Part shown: positions 32,773-42,349 of the stretch, piece after piece
Position numbering within the stretch: position 1 is the first letter of the stretch
Layout: each line of letters starts with the position of its first letter
Assembly: GCF_029814175.1 (NCBI RefSeq)
Contig: NZ_CP122312.1
Coordinates: 1,612,001-1,676,000 of the forward strand
Reading direction: 5' to 3'
DNA: 64,000 nucleotides
DNA from: Halospeciosus flavus
GTDB taxonomy: Archaea; Halobacteriota; Halobacteria; Halobacteriales; Halobacteriaceae
Translations under genes and position numbers: made by a program
The notes under the pieces: model-generated
The model's database searches: none
The model's input: the letters and a program-made list of their open reading frames with translations, nothing else
Told to the model about the DNA's origin: nothing

Positions 32773-32886
32773 ACACGTGGGTAGGGGACGGGGCCGGGTA
32801 ATTTCCGTGGTCCGCGGGCGACTACCGGGGGGTCGGGGACCGAGTTCGCCGTAACGTCCTTACGGTCTCCGGTCGCCGCCCCGAAC

Positions 32887-33810
32887 GTGATCACCGTCTC
32901 GGGGCTCCGGAAGACCTACGGCGACGTGGTCGCCGTCCGCGGCGTCGACCTCGACGTGCGCGACGGCGAGGTGTTCGGTCTCGTCGGCCCGAACGGCGCC
33001 GGCAAGACGACGACCCTCAAGACCATCTGCGGACTCGTCGAACCGACCGCGGGCGACGTCCGGGTCGCGGGCTACGACGCCACGGACCCGGCGATGCGCC
33101 ACCACCTCGGCTTCCTCCCCGAGGAGTCGCCCCTCTACGAGGAGATGACACCGCGCTCGTACCTACGGTTCTTCGCCGACCTCTACGACGTCCCCCGCGA
33201 GACGGCCGACGGGCGCATCGCCGCCGCGCTCGACCGCCTCGACCTCGACGTGCGCGACCGGCCCGTCGGCGACTTCTCGAAGGGGATGAAACGGAAGGTG
33301 GCCATCGCCCGCTCGCTCGTCAACGACCCCGACGTCCTCGTCTACGACGAACCCGCCTCCGGTCTCGACCCCGTGACGACGAAGACGGTGGTCGACTTCA
33401 CCCGCGAACTCGCCGCCGAAGGCAAGACCGTCCTCTTCAGCGCCCACGACCTCTACCACGTCGAAGCCGTCTGCGACCGCATCGCCGTGATGCACGACGG
33501 CCGCGTCGCGGCGAAGGGCACCCTCGACGACATCCGCGGCGAGTACGGGTCGGTCGAGTACCGGGTCGCCCTCACCCGCCAACTCGACGGCGCCGAGTCG
33601 GTCGGCGACCACTACGAACTCACGGTGGAGTCGATGGACAAGGTCGAAGCGCTCCGCGAACGCGTCCAGGGGGTGGGCGGCGAGGTGGTCGACATCCGCA
33701 CCCGCGAGTCCTCGCTCGAAGACCTCTTCCTCGCCATCACGGGCGAGTCGAAGCGCGCGGCGGAAGAACGGACGCGCGTCGAGCGCGGCGAGCACGAACT
33801 GGAGGGCTGA
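32887..33810 (+). CDS. ABC transporter ATP-binding protein (exporter type)
   Basis: ATPase of 307 residues. Walker A is GPNGAGKTTT. The Q loop region is LGFLPEESPLYEEMT. The signature is FSKGMKRKVAIAR (a common variant of LSGGQ in Nat/CcmA-type exporters). Walker B is VLVYDEPASGLDP and the H loop is FSAHD. A C-terminal extension of about 90 residues (YRVALTRQLDG...) is typical of ABC-2 ATPases. Start is GTG 32887. It is the first gene of a three-gene operon with two ABC-2 permeases. Confidence 0.93.
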   Translation: MITVSGLRKTYGDVVAVRGVDLDVRDGEVFGLVGPNGAGKTTTLKTICGLVEPTAGDVRVAGYDATDPAMRHHLGFLPEESPLYEEMTPRSYLRFFADLYDVPRETADGRIAAALDRLDLDVRDRPVGDFSKGMKRKVAIARSLVNDPDVLVYDEPASGLDPVTTKTVVDFTRELAAEGKTVLFSAHDLYHVEAVCDRIAVMHDGRVAAKGTLDDIRGEYGSVEYRVALTRQLDGAESVGDHYELTVESMDKVEALRERVQGVGGEVVDIRTRESSLEDLFLAITGESKRAAEERTRVERGEHELEG

Positions 33811-33813
33811 CCC

Positions 33814-35583
33814 GTGGACGCGAAGAAGACCCTGCGAATCGCCCGCTGGGAGGTGTCGAAGGGCCGGGCTGCCGTCGACCGCCGCACCGCCGTCGCACTC
33901 GTCGTCGTCCTGCTCCTGCTCGGCGGCCTCGCGCCCGCACTCGCCGCGAACCCGCCGACCCCTGGCGAGGGTATCTACCGGGTTGGTGTCGACGAGTCGA
34001 GTCCGTACTACGAACCCGTCCAGCGCAACGACCGACTGCGCGCCGTCGACCCCGATTCGGGGATGGTGGCCGCCGGCGAGGCCGAGGTGCTGATTCGCGA
34101 CGGGGCGTTCCGCGTCGCCGACACCCGGAAGGGGCAGGCCGCCCTCGCCGAACTCCGTGACGCTGTCACCGCCTACAACGACTACCTCATGAGACAGGAA
34201 CCCGACCAGGCCGCGGCGTTCCCCGTCGTCGTGGACCTGCGCTACGTCTCGCAGACCGAGGTGGTCCGGGTCGGTGCCCCCGGCGGTGGCGGTCCGACGA
34301 CGACCACGCCCGCGGACCGGACGACCGAACCCGGCGGGACGGCCACGCCGACCACGACGCCGAGCGGTGACGGAGACGGTGCGGGCAGCGGGTTCGGCGG
34401 CTTCCCGTCGCTCCCCGGCGGGGCGTTCGGTGGCACCCAGTCCGGGACCCCCGGCGAACTCACGCCGCCGTTCCCGCTCGGGTCGCTCGTCCTCGCGTTC
34501 GCCTTCCTCCTGCCGATGAACGTCGTCATCCAGGCCTACGGGTCGACCGTCATCGGCGAGCGCATCAACCGCCGCGGCGAACCGCTCCTCGTCGCGCCCG
34601 TCTCGCCGGCCGACATCGTCGTCGGGAAGACACTCCCCTACTTCCTCGGCGCTGCCGTCGTGACCGCCGTCATCGCCGCGGCCGTCGGCGGCGGCGTCGT
34701 CACCGTCGCGGCCGTCCTCCCCATCGCCGCGCTCTTCCTCGCGACGACGTTCGTCGGGGCGCTCCTCGCGCGCTCCTACAAGGAACTCACCTTCGTCACG
34801 GTCGCCGTCTCCGTCGGTCTCACTGCCTACGCCTTCGTCCCCGCGGTGTTCACAGAGGTCCACCCCATCGCCGCCATCTCGCCGCTCTCGCTCGTCGTCC
34901 AGGACCTCCAGGGCCAGCCCGTCGGCGCGGGCGAGTTCGTCTTCTCGACGCTCCCCGCGACACTCGCCGCCGCGGTGTGTTTCGCCCTCGGAATCGGCAT
35001 CTACCGCGAGGAGGACCTCTTCACCCAGCGTCCCATCCCGGCGAAACTCGGCGACGCGCTCGCCGCGCCCCTCTCGCGCCCGCGGGACGTCGCCCTGTGG
35101 ACGGTCCTGTTCATCCCGTTCGTCCTCGTCGCCGAGTTGTTCACCCTCGCCCTGCTGTTCGTCCTGCCGACGAGCATCTCGGTGCCGGTCCTCCTCGTGG
35201 CCATCGCGCTGGTCGAGGAGGTGGCCAAGAGTATCCACGTCCGCGCGGCGTTCGCCCGCGGCGTGTTCGAGCGTTCGACCCGTACCGGACTCCTCGTCGG
35301 CGCGCTCGCGGGCGCCGGCTTCTTCGTCGGCGAGAAACTCCTACTCGTCGTCCAGTTGGTGGGCCTGCCCGAACTCGTCCTCGGCCGCGCGACGCTCGCG
35401 ACCGTCGGGGCGGCCGGGATGCCCCTCTGGATGCTCGTCGCCCCTCTCGCGCTCCACGTCGGCACGGCCGCCCTGAGCGCCGTCGGCGCGAGTCGCGACG
35501 AGACGTCCTACCTCGTCGCCCTCGCCGGTGCCGTCGTCGTCCACGTCGCGTACAACCTCACGGTGGTGACTTCCGTTGCGTAG
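33814..35583 (+). CDS. ABC-2 permease fused to PrsW-like intramembrane protease domain
   Basis: 589 residues. The first part is an ABC-2 type permease: one membrane segment (25-45), a large extracellular domain with a Thr/Pro/Gly low-complexity insert (about 150-210), then five or six membrane segments with GSTVIGERINRRGEPLLVAP, the usual cytosolic segment. The last 140 residues carry the PrsW motifs EExxK (Glu468-Glu469-x-x-Lys472), FxxxE (Phe503-Glu507) and membrane histidines His548 and His577. PrsW proteins are intramembrane proteases that act on anti-sigma factors in bacteria. GTG 33814 is 3 bases after the ATPase stop. Confidence 0.82.
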   Translation: MDAKKTLRIARWEVSKGRAAVDRRTAVALVVVLLLLGGLAPALAANPPTPGEGIYRVGVDESSPYYEPVQRNDRLRAVDPDSGMVAAGEAEVLIRDGAFRVADTRKGQAALAELRDAVTAYNDYLMRQEPDQAAAFPVVVDLRYVSQTEVVRVGAPGGGGPTTTTPADRTTEPGGTATPTTTPSGDGDGAGSGFGGFPSLPGGAFGGTQSGTPGELTPPFPLGSLVLAFAFLLPMNVVIQAYGSTVIGERINRRGEPLLVAPVSPADIVVGKTLPYFLGAAVVTAVIAAAVGGGVVTVAAVLPIAALFLATTFVGALLARSYKELTFVTVAVSVGLTAYAFVPAVFTEVHPIAAISPLSLVVQDLQGQPVGAGEFVFSTLPATLAAAVCFALGIGIYREEDLFTQRPIPAKLGDALAAPLSRPRDVALWTVLFIPFVLVAELFTLALLFVLPTSISVPVLLVAIALVEEVAKSIHVRAAFARGVFERSTRTGLLVGALAGAGFFVGEKLLLVVQLVGLPELVLGRATLATVGAAGMPLWMLVAPLALHVGTAALSAVGASRDETSYLVALAGAVVVHVAYNLTVVTSVA

Positions 35584-36613
35584 ACTCACCCTCACCCGCC
35601 GCGAACTCTGGTCGCTCCGCGTCGAGAAGACCATCGTCCTCGCCCTGCTCATCCAGTTGTTCGTCGCCGCCTTCTCCTCGTTCCTAGTGGTGGGACTCGT
35701 CTCCATGTACAGTCCCGGCGCCACGCAGGGAGCCTACACCGTCGAGGTGGGCGTCGCCGGCAACGCCACCGACGAACTCGCGCCGGTCGTCGCCGAGGGT
35801 GACGCGCGGCGAGTGACCCGCTACGCCGACCGCGAGGCCGCGACCCGCGCCTTCGAACGCGGGCAGGTCGACGCGCTGTTGCTCGCCACGGAACGTCCGA
35901 ACGGGCGGGTGGTCGTCGACGCGGTGGCGCCGGAGGGGAGCTTCCGGACGACGCTCGTGGTCGTCCAACTGAAGGACGCACTCGCGGACTTCGAGCGCCA
36001 GCGTCGCGCGGAACTCTCCCACCGTCTCGAACGGCAGCCCCTCGACCTCCCGCCCGAGGCCCCCGCGAACCCCTACTTCGGGTTCACCTACACGGTGCTC
36101 GTACCCCTGCTCGCGTTCCTCCCGGCGTTCATCAGTGGCTCCATCGCCGCCGACTCGCTGGCCGAGGAACGGGAGCGAAACACCCTCGACCTGCTGCGGG
36201 TGACGCCCCTCTCGCTCCCCGAAATCGTCGACGGGAAGTCGCTCGCCTTCGTCGCCATCGCGCCCGCCCAGGCCGCCCTCTGGTTCGCCTTCCTCTGGGC
36301 GAACGGGACGCCGGTCCACAACCCGCTGCTCGTCCTCGTCCTCGTCGCCGCGGTGACGACGGTGCTGGTGGGGGCCGGCCAGGCGCTCGCGCTCCGCGTG
36401 CCCAACCGCCGGGAGTCCCAACTCCTCTACTCGTTCGGCGCGTTGCTCGTCTTCGGCGGGGCGTCGCTCCTCCCCGAACCGCCGCAGAACGCGGTCGCGA
36501 AACTCGCGGTCGGAAGCCCCTCGACGTCGACCTACGCGGTCGTCGCGGGGAGCGTCGTCCTCGCGGCCGGGGCGTACGCGTTCGCCCGGCGGGCGGCCCG
36601 AAAGGTGGAGTGA
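35576..36613 (+). CDS. ABC-2 type permease
   Basis: 345 residues with a membrane segment at about 20-45, an extracellular domain (50-170), then five membrane segments. It keeps SGSIAADSLAEERERNTLDLLRVTPLSLPEIVDGKSLA, a hallmark of ABC-2 and NatB permeases (two pieces around ERERNT). Start TTG 35576 overlaps the previous gene by 8 bases, and an in-frame stop lies just before it, so no earlier start is possible. With the ATPase and fused permease it makes a heterodimeric exporter. The substrate is unknown. Confidence 0.88.
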   Translation: MRRLTLTRRELWSLRVEKTIVLALLIQLFVAAFSSFLVVGLVSMYSPGATQGAYTVEVGVAGNATDELAPVVAEGDARRVTRYADREAATRAFERGQVDALLLATERPNGRVVVDAVAPEGSFRTTLVVVQLKDALADFERQRRAELSHRLERQPLDLPPEAPANPYFGFTYTVLVPLLAFLPAFISGSIAADSLAEERERNTLDLLRVTPLSLPEIVDGKSLAFVAIAPAQAALWFAFLWANGTPVHNPLLVLVLVAAVTTVLVGAGQALALRVPNRRESQLLYSFGALLVFGGASLLPEPPQNAVAKLAVGSPSTSTYAVVAGSVVLAAGAYAFARRAARKVE

Positions 36614-36661
36614 GGAGGTACGAACGGACGAGTCCCGAGCCGAGTCGGGCCGGCCGGGCGG

Positions 36662-37609
36662 TCAGCGGTTCCGACTCACCGGGAACTTCACCTGCTCGGG
36701 GTGCTCGTTGGCCCGGTCGAGGACCCGCGCGTAGAGTTCGTTCTTCACCTGCTGGCCCCGGCGCGGTCGGGTGAGGTAGCGCAGGCGGAGTTCGACCCAC
36801 GACTCCTCCTGTTTAACGTTGACGCTCGGGCGCTCGTTGACCTCCAACTCGACCGGCGTCTCCTCTAACTGCTCGCGGTAGCGCTCGACGGCGGCCGCCA
36901 TCTCGTCGCCGAGGTACTCCGCGGCGGTCTCGCGGAAGAGTTCCTTCGTGAACTCGAGGTCCGTCTCGTAGGCGACCTGGAAGGAGATCTCGTTCCAGAC
37001 GTACGGGAACTCGTCCCGGGAGAAGTTGACGACGTTCGCGGACAGTACCGCGCTGTTCGGGACCGTCACGTGTCGACCGGAGGGCTGGTTCGAGGAGACG
37101 AGTTCGCCGTTTATCTCCCACAGCGTCGTGACGAGGAAGTCGACGTCGACGACGTCGCCCTTGTTCCCCTCGATGGCGATGCGGTCGCCCACCTCGTAGG
37201 GCTGTTTGGTCATGATGTACACCCAACCGAACAGCGAGAGGAGCGGTTGCTGGAGGGCGAAGGTGGCTGCGAAGCCGACGACGCCGAGCGAGACGAGTGC
37301 GGGTACCCACTGCTGGGTGAACACGCCGAGGACGCCGACCGTCGCCAGCACGACGAAGACGAGTTGGAGCACCGACTGGACCTTGTGCCGGCGCCGTTTG
37401 TCCATCGTCCGGGAGAGTGCGAGTCCGGTGACGAGGACGTACGTCCCGTAGGCCGCGAGGACGACGGCGACCCCCGCGAGCGCCTTGGAGGTGAGTTCGG
37501 ACGGGGTGAAGCCGTAGACGATCGGTCCGGGGAGCGTGGCCGACGCGCTCACGGCGGCGAGGACGGCACAGACGAGAGCGACGAGAATCGAGAGGTAGCC
37601 GCGTGTCAC
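36662..37609 (-). CDS. Mechanosensitive channel (MscS family)
   Basis: 315 residues with four membrane segments (about 5-25, 40-62, 80-98 and 103-130) and the MscS beta domain (YIMTKQPYEVGDRIAIEG, then VTVPNSAVLSANVVNF). The C-terminal domain is longer than in the channel at 17.6 kb, with QEESWVELRLRYLTRPRRG. Start is GTG 37609. It is a second, diverged MscS paralogue. It is convergent with the ABC operon. Confidence 0.9.
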   Translation of the reverse strand: MTRGYLSILVALVCAVLAAVSASATLPGPIVYGFTPSELTSKALAGVAVVLAAYGTYVLVTGLALSRTMDKRRRHKVQSVLQLVFVVLATVGVLGVFTQQWVPALVSLGVVGFAATFALQQPLLSLFGWVYIMTKQPYEVGDRIAIEGNKGDVVDVDFLVTTLWEINGELVSSNQPSGRHVTVPNSAVLSANVVNFSRDEFPYVWNEISFQVAYETDLEFTKELFRETAAEYLGDEMAAAVERYREQLEETPVELEVNERPSVNVKQEESWVELRLRYLTRPRRGQQVKNELYARVLDRANEHPEQVKFPVSRNR

Positions 37610-37639
37610 GCTCGGGTGGTCGGCGCCGACCTACAAAAG

Positions 37640-38890
37640 CTATCGGGAGAGGCGGGCGAGCGTGCCGGCGAGGACGCGGACGGCGGCCGCGCAGTCGTCC
37701 CAGTCGGTCCACTCCTTCGGGTTGTGCGAGACGCCGTCGCGAGAGCGGGCGAACAGCATCCCGACGTCCGTACACCGGCCGACGTGCATCGTGTCGTGGG
37801 CCGCACCGGAGTGGAGGTCCGGCGCGTCGAGTCCGGCGGTGGCGGCCGCCTCGTGGGACGCCGCGCGGACGCGTTCGTCCATCGCGACCGGTTCGACGTC
37901 GAACGGGCGCTCGAACGACGTCTCGACGCCGCGCTCGGCCACCACCCGGTCGAGTGCGTCCCGCGTCCGGTCGACGACCTCGTTCATCGTCCCGTAGTCG
38001 ACGTCGCGGACGTCCACGCCGAGTTCGACGCGCCCCGGGACGACGTTCGTCGCGTTCGGGGTGACGTCGAGACTCCCGACGGTTCCCACCGCGGTCCCCG
38101 TCCGGTCAGCGGCGTCGCGTGCCGCCCGCTCGACGTCGAGGACCACCTCGCTGGCGGCGGCGAGGGCGTCCGTCCGGTCGGCCATCGGCGTCGCACCCGC
38201 GTGGTCGGCCTCGCCCTCGACGGTGACGTGGCAGTGCGTGATGCCCGTGATGTCGGTGACGACGCCGACGGGGACGCCGGCCGATTCGAGGCGCGTCGAC
38301 TGCTCGACGTGGAGTTCGACCCACGCGTCCCACTCGCGGGCGTCGACGCGTCCCTCCCCGCGGAAGCCGATCTCGTCGAGCGCCGTGTCGAGTGAGACCC
38401 CGTCAGCGTCTTCGAGTGCGAGGGCCTCCTCGACGGGTCTGCGGCCGGTGGCGACGGACGACCCGAGGAGGCCGTCCGCGAACCGCTGGCCCTCCTCCTC
38501 GGTGAAGGAGACGACCTCCACCGGGCGGGTCGGTTCGACGCCGGCGTCCTGCATCGCGCGGACCGCCTCCAGCGCCCCGTAGACGCCCAGCGGCCCGTCG
38601 AAGATGCCGCCCGCCGGAACCGAGTCGAGGTGACTCCCCGCCGCGACCGGGGCCGCGTCCGGGTCGGCGCTCGGCGGCGTCAACCGACCGACGACGTTAC
38701 CCACGGCGTCGACGCGGACGTCGAGTCCCGCGTCTTCGAGGCGCGAGACGAAGAACTCGCGCGCCCGCCGGTTCGCGTCGGTTCCGGCGAGGACGGTCCG
38801 GCCTCGTCCCTCCTCGACGTCGAGCGCGCCGAACTCCGCGTTCTGTTCGATGTCCGCTCGGAGCCGTTCCCCGTCGACAGTGACGTCCAT
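37640..38890 (-). CDS. M20 zinc amidohydrolase (N-carbamoylase/allantoate type)
   Basis: 416 residues of the Zn-dependent hydrolase family that includes allantoate amidohydrolase and N-carbamoyl-L-amino-acid hydrolase. Metal ligands are in AAGSHLDSVPAGG, FDGPLGVYGALEA, SFTEEEGQRF (catalytic Glu) and WVELHVEQSTRLE. The dimerisation domain has GEADHAGATPMADRTDAL, and the last ligand is in RDGVSHNPKEWTD. The substrate cannot be assigned: no purine or pyrimidine degradation genes are adjacent. Confidence 0.9.
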   Translation of the reverse strand: MDVTVDGERLRADIEQNAEFGALDVEEGRGRTVLAGTDANRRAREFFVSRLEDAGLDVRVDAVGNVVGRLTPPSADPDAAPVAAGSHLDSVPAGGIFDGPLGVYGALEAVRAMQDAGVEPTRPVEVVSFTEEEGQRFADGLLGSSVATGRRPVEEALALEDADGVSLDTALDEIGFRGEGRVDAREWDAWVELHVEQSTRLESAGVPVGVVTDITGITHCHVTVEGEADHAGATPMADRTDALAAASEVVLDVERAARDAADRTGTAVGTVGSLDVTPNATNVVPGRVELGVDVRDVDYGTMNEVVDRTRDALDRVVAERGVETSFERPFDVEPVAMDERVRAASHEAAATAGLDAPDLHSGAAHDTMHVGRCTDVGMLFARSRDGVSHNPKEWTDWDDCAAAVRVLAGTLARLSR

Positions 38891-38926
38891 GGGGGAGCGT
38901 CACTCCCCCGGAGTAAGAGCGTTCGC

Positions 38927-39508
38927 CTAGTCCTCGGACGTCCACTTGATGGAACAACCCTGCGAGGGACGGAACGACTGGTCGACCTCCTCGCCGGCGA
39001 GCACCGACTCGATGGCCTCGCGCACCTCGAAGCCGGGTTCCTCGCTCGGTTCTTCGTCCGGCGAGAGCGCGTCGTCGAGGCGGCCGTGGTAGGCGAGGAC
39101 GAACTCGTCTCGGTCCTCGTCGTACCGGAGGAGGAACGGGTCGGGCGTACAGACCGCACCGTACGCCTCGGCGACGTCCTGGGACTCGTCGCGGAGGTAG
39201 GCGTCGTACCGAATCTCGCCGCGCTCGACGAACGCCTGCATCTGCTCGAAGGAGTCCTCGGGGTACTCCTCGGCGTCGTTCGGGTTGATGCCGATCACGG
39301 CGACGTCGTCGTACTCCTCGGCGATGGCGTTCAGCGCCTCGAACTTCGCCTGCGCGTACGGGCAGTGGTTGCAAGTGAAGACGACGAGCACGGCTTCGTG
39401 GTCGTCGTAGTCGGAGAGCGAGTGGGTCTCGCCGTCGACACCGGGCAGCGAGAAATCCGGCGCGGTGTCTCCCTGTTCGAGTGCTGGTTCGGAGGCTTCG
39501 AGTGTCAC
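38927..39508 (-). CDS. Thioredoxin-fold redoxin with CxxC
   Basis: 193 residues from GTG 39508. The redoxin domain has GDTAPDFSLPGVDGETHSLS, the active site FTCNHCPYAQAKF (Cys46, Cys49), the cis-proline region GAVCTPDPFLLRYD and a C-terminal CSIKW. It is of the AhpC/TSA-like thioredoxin class found widely as putative thiol reductases. GTG 39508 is chosen because CCTTAC lies about 27 bases upstream and the family starts there. Probably cytoplasmic, since no signal is seen. Confidence 0.85.
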   Translation of the reverse strand: MTLEASEPALEQGDTAPDFSLPGVDGETHSLSDYDDHEAVLVVFTCNHCPYAQAKFEALNAIAEEYDDVAVIGINPNDAEEYPEDSFEQMQAFVERGEIRYDAYLRDESQDVAEAYGAVCTPDPFLLRYDEDRDEFVLAYHGRLDDALSPDEEPSEEPGFEVREAIESVLAGEEVDQSFRPSQGCSIKWTSED

Positions 39509-39682
39509 GTCTCCGACGACGTAGTGGAACGAGTAAGGTCTGACTCTCGCGGCGGAGGGTGGGAGTGGGGGCGACACTCCCTTGCAGAGGCACGGTGCCT
39601 GCCGACCAGGCGTCTGTGACGACTCGGCGGAACCAGTTACCAGCGTTGCCTTACCACTCAGGCATTTATGTACGTCGGCGCG

Positions 39683-40687
39683 TCACTGCCCGGACTCCCC
39701 GCGTAGAGCGTCGAGGTGGACGTCGACCGGCGCGTCCGCGGCCAGCGTGTAGCCGTCGTCGGTCCGCTCGGCCCACCCGCGGGCGGCGAGGTGGTCGAGG
39801 TGGGCGTAGGCCTCGCCCGGGCCGTGCATGATGTGGACGTTCGAGAGCGACCCGAACAGTTCGGCGCTCACCTCCCACGGCGTCGCGGGGCCGTGTTCGC
39901 GGAGGACGGCGAGGACGCGCTCGGCGCGTTCGGCGTGGTGTTCGGCGATGTCGTGGGCGCGCGCCGTCGGCGCGAAGATGGGGCCGCGGTGGCCCGGCCA
40001 CCCCCGGTCGAGGTCCAGGTCGACGACCCGCTCCAGACTCGCGAGGTAGTTCGCCAGCGGTTCCTCGACGCGCACGTCCGCGCCGCCGACGTTCGGCGTG
40101 TACTTCGGGAGGACCGAGTCGCCGAGGAACGCCTCCCGACGGCCCTCACGCTCGAAGACGTAGGCGACGAGGCCGGCGGCGTGGCCGGGGAGGTGGACGA
40201 CGCGGACCTCGTGCTCCCCCGCAGCGAGTCGGTCGCCGTCGGTGACGGGGGTCACGTCGACCGGTTCGCCGCGGAGGTCCTCGGACCCCTCGAAGAAGGA
40301 CTCCAGTTCCGCGCGCTTCGCCGCGGGCATCCCCCAGTCGGCGAACTCCTCGAACTGCAACTCCCGGACGGCCTCCGTCGCCTCGGGGTCCTGGGCGACG
40401 AGCGGGGCGTCGGCCTCGTGGACGTAGACCTCGGCCCCGCTCTCGGTCTGTATCTGCCCGGCGAGTCCGGCGTGGTCGTAGTGCCAGTGCGTGAGGAGGA
40501 TTCGGTCGAGGTCGGCGTAGTCGACGCCGCACTCGGCGAGGGCGGCGCGCAACTCGGCGTCGGTGGCGTCCGTCGCGACGCCCGTGTCGACGAGCGTCAG
40601 AGGTCCCGCCGCGTCGGTGGTGTGTCCGAGGAGGTAGACGCTGTTCCGACCCTCGAAGGTGTCGTTTCCGAGCTGAATCTGCTTCAC
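39683..40687 (-). CDS. MBL-fold hydrolase with C-terminal winged helix
   Basis: 334 residues. The metallo-beta-lactamase core has THWHYDHAG, His in LPGHAAGLVA, Asp in FLGDSVLPKY and the final His in WPGHRGP. The C-terminal 80 residues form a winged-helix-like domain (RAERVLAVLREHGPATPWEV, and YAHLDHLAARGWAERTD). This is the layout of LACTB2-type and related hydrolases. The substrate is unknown. GTG 40687 has GGTATAG about 25-30 bases upstream. Confidence 0.88.
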   Translation of the reverse strand: MKQIQLGNDTFEGRNSVYLLGHTTDAAGPLTLVDTGVATDATDAELRAALAECGVDYADLDRILLTHWHYDHAGLAGQIQTESGAEVYVHEADAPLVAQDPEATEAVRELQFEEFADWGMPAAKRAELESFFEGSEDLRGEPVDVTPVTDGDRLAAGEHEVRVVHLPGHAAGLVAYVFEREGRREAFLGDSVLPKYTPNVGGADVRVEEPLANYLASLERVVDLDLDRGWPGHRGPIFAPTARAHDIAEHHAERAERVLAVLREHGPATPWEVSAELFGSLSNVHIMHGPGEAYAHLDHLAARGWAERTDDGYTLAADAPVDVHLDALRGESGQ

Positions 40688-40772
40688 GTCGCCCGGTTGG
40701 ACACCGGGGGACTATACCTTTTCTCACGAACGACGGGGACAGACTTACGACGGTCGGCGACGCCCGTACGAC

Positions 40773-41624
40773 GTGTCTACGCTCGCACTCCTCGGTGGTC
40801 CGCAACTTCGGGTGCTCGCGAAGGGAATCGGGTCGGCGCACGTCCCACGCGGGGCCGGCGGCGGCCGCGACGCGACCGTCCTCGACCTGTGTGACCGATC
40901 GTTCGCCGACGCGGCCGACGCCCACGAGCGACTCGACGCGCTCGCGGACCACTTCCGTTCGACCGGCGACCGCCGAACGGTCTTCCTCTCGATGTACGTG
41001 CAGGTCACCGACGGCGTGCGCGAGAGCGTCGACGCCGGCGAGTTCGCCGACCCGGCGTGGACGCTCGACTACCTCACGGCGTTCGCGGACCTGTACCGGC
41101 GGGCGCTGTTCGACTACGAACGCGGCGACCTGGAACGTGTGCCCGACGCGTGGGCGCTCGCCTTCGCCCACGCCGAGACCGACGACCGCCTCGTCACTCA
41201 GCACGCGCTGCTCGGCGTGAACGCGCACATCGTCCACGACCTGGCGCTCGCGCTCGACGCCGTGGGTATCGGCGAGGGGACGACGCGGGCGCGACGCTAC
41301 GGCGACCACGTCGCGGTCAACCGCGTCCTCGAACGCCTCGTCGAGGACCTCCAGACGACGCTCGCGGCCGACGCACCCGGTCTCGCCGACGCCGACGTGA
41401 CTCTCGGGCGGGTCGACGAACTGCTGGCGGCGTTCTCCGTGGCCGAGGCACGCGAACACGCGTGGCGCGTCGCCGTCGCGCTCGCGGACACCCTCGCGCC
41501 AGTCCGACCGGTGGTGCGGTGGTACCTGAACGCGGTCGCCGGGGGCGCGGCACAGGTCGTCCTCTCGCCGCCGCCAGACGTCGTCGCGACGCTCCGGACG
41601 GCCGAGACCGAGCGTCGCGGCTGA
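40773..41624 (+). CDS. DUF5995 protein
   Basis: A 283-residue, mostly helical protein of the DUF5995 type. Conserved-looking stretches are TVFLSMYVQVTDGVRESVDA, YERGDLERVPDAWALAFAHA and LLGVNAHIVHDLALALDAVG, with several His and Asp residues that could bind metal. The function is unknown. GTG 40773 has CTTACG about 25-31 bases upstream. It is divergent from the MBL-fold gene (85 bases between starts) and convergent with the glycosylase gene. Confidence 0.83.
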   Translation: MSTLALLGGPQLRVLAKGIGSAHVPRGAGGGRDATVLDLCDRSFADAADAHERLDALADHFRSTGDRRTVFLSMYVQVTDGVRESVDAGEFADPAWTLDYLTAFADLYRRALFDYERGDLERVPDAWALAFAHAETDDRLVTQHALLGVNAHIVHDLALALDAVGIGEGTTRARRYGDHVAVNRVLERLVEDLQTTLAADAPGLADADVTLGRVDELLAAFSVAEAREHAWRVAVALADTLAPVRPVVRWYLNAVAGGAAQVVLSPPPDVVATLRTAETERRG

Positions 41625-41627
41625 AAG

Positions 41628-42260
41628 TCAGCGGACGCGGTAGGTCTCCTCGCCCGCGAGGAAGCGACCGAGGTCCGACTCGCGGTGGTAGTCGCGGTCG
41701 AGGATCTCCGCGAGTGCGGCGACGAGTCGCTCCGAGTCGCCGGACTCCCACTCGTTCGGGTCGCGGACGGGGACGACGAGCCATCCGGCGCCGAGAATCT
41801 CGGTGCCGTGGAGTCGCGCCATGTCCAGTTCGTGTTTGTGCAGTTGGGCGGTGTACTCCCGGAGGACGTGCTCGGTCGCGCGCTCGCCGACCGGCAGGAG
41901 GACGTGGGCGGTGATGGCCCGGAGTTCGGCGTCGAAGTACCGCTCCAGTTCCACGTAGTCCGCCTCGCTCGGTTCCTCGTCCTCGGGGACGCACATGTGG
42001 AGGTAGGACGCGAAGAAGTCGCCCACCTCCGGTTCGTCGCCGGTCGAGCGGAGTAGGCCCACTTCCGCGAGCGCGGCCTGCAGGCGCTCGGCGGCGGGCG
42101 TCCCCGTGAACGGGATGCCCGTGTCGACTCCACCGTGGACGCCGGGGTGGTCGCCGACGAGGTGGAAGTCGGCGTTGGCGTCGCCGTACCCCGGGACGGC
42201 GCGCTCGCAAGGGGGCGTCATCCCGAAGGGGTTGCTCGTGCGGTCGGTGACGTTCTCCAC
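41628..42260 (-). CDS. Uracil-DNA glycosylase family protein
   Basis: 210 residues of the uracil-DNA glycosylase superfamily. Motif A is DFHLVGDHPGVHGGVDTGIPFTG (in two parts around the Gly pair), replacing the usual GEAPG. DFFASYLHMCVPEDEEPS is the region after it, and a central helix follows with ITAHVLLPVGERATEHVL (motif-B-like LLPVG). No four-cysteine iron-sulfur cluster is seen. It probably removes uracil from DNA. GTG 42260 has TTTATTC about 25-30 bases upstream. Confidence 0.83.
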   Translation of the reverse strand: MENVTDRTSNPFGMTPPCERAVPGYGDANADFHLVGDHPGVHGGVDTGIPFTGTPAAERLQAALAEVGLLRSTGDEPEVGDFFASYLHMCVPEDEEPSEADYVELERYFDAELRAITAHVLLPVGERATEHVLREYTAQLHKHELDMARLHGTEILGAGWLVVPVRDPNEWESGDSERLVAALAEILDRDYHRESDLGRFLAGEETYRVR

Positions 42261-42349
42261 GGACGAGGACAGGCAGTACGCGAATAAATGCCGTGCGGTT
42301 CGGCCGAAAAGCGAGTCGAATCGACCGCGAGACGCCGACTGCCGGCGCC

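Noticed and set aside
33814..35583. Two separate genes (permease and protease) joined by a missed frameshift
   Set aside because: The frame is open throughout, with no internal stop and no ribosome-site-like start at the junction, so one fused protein is simpler.
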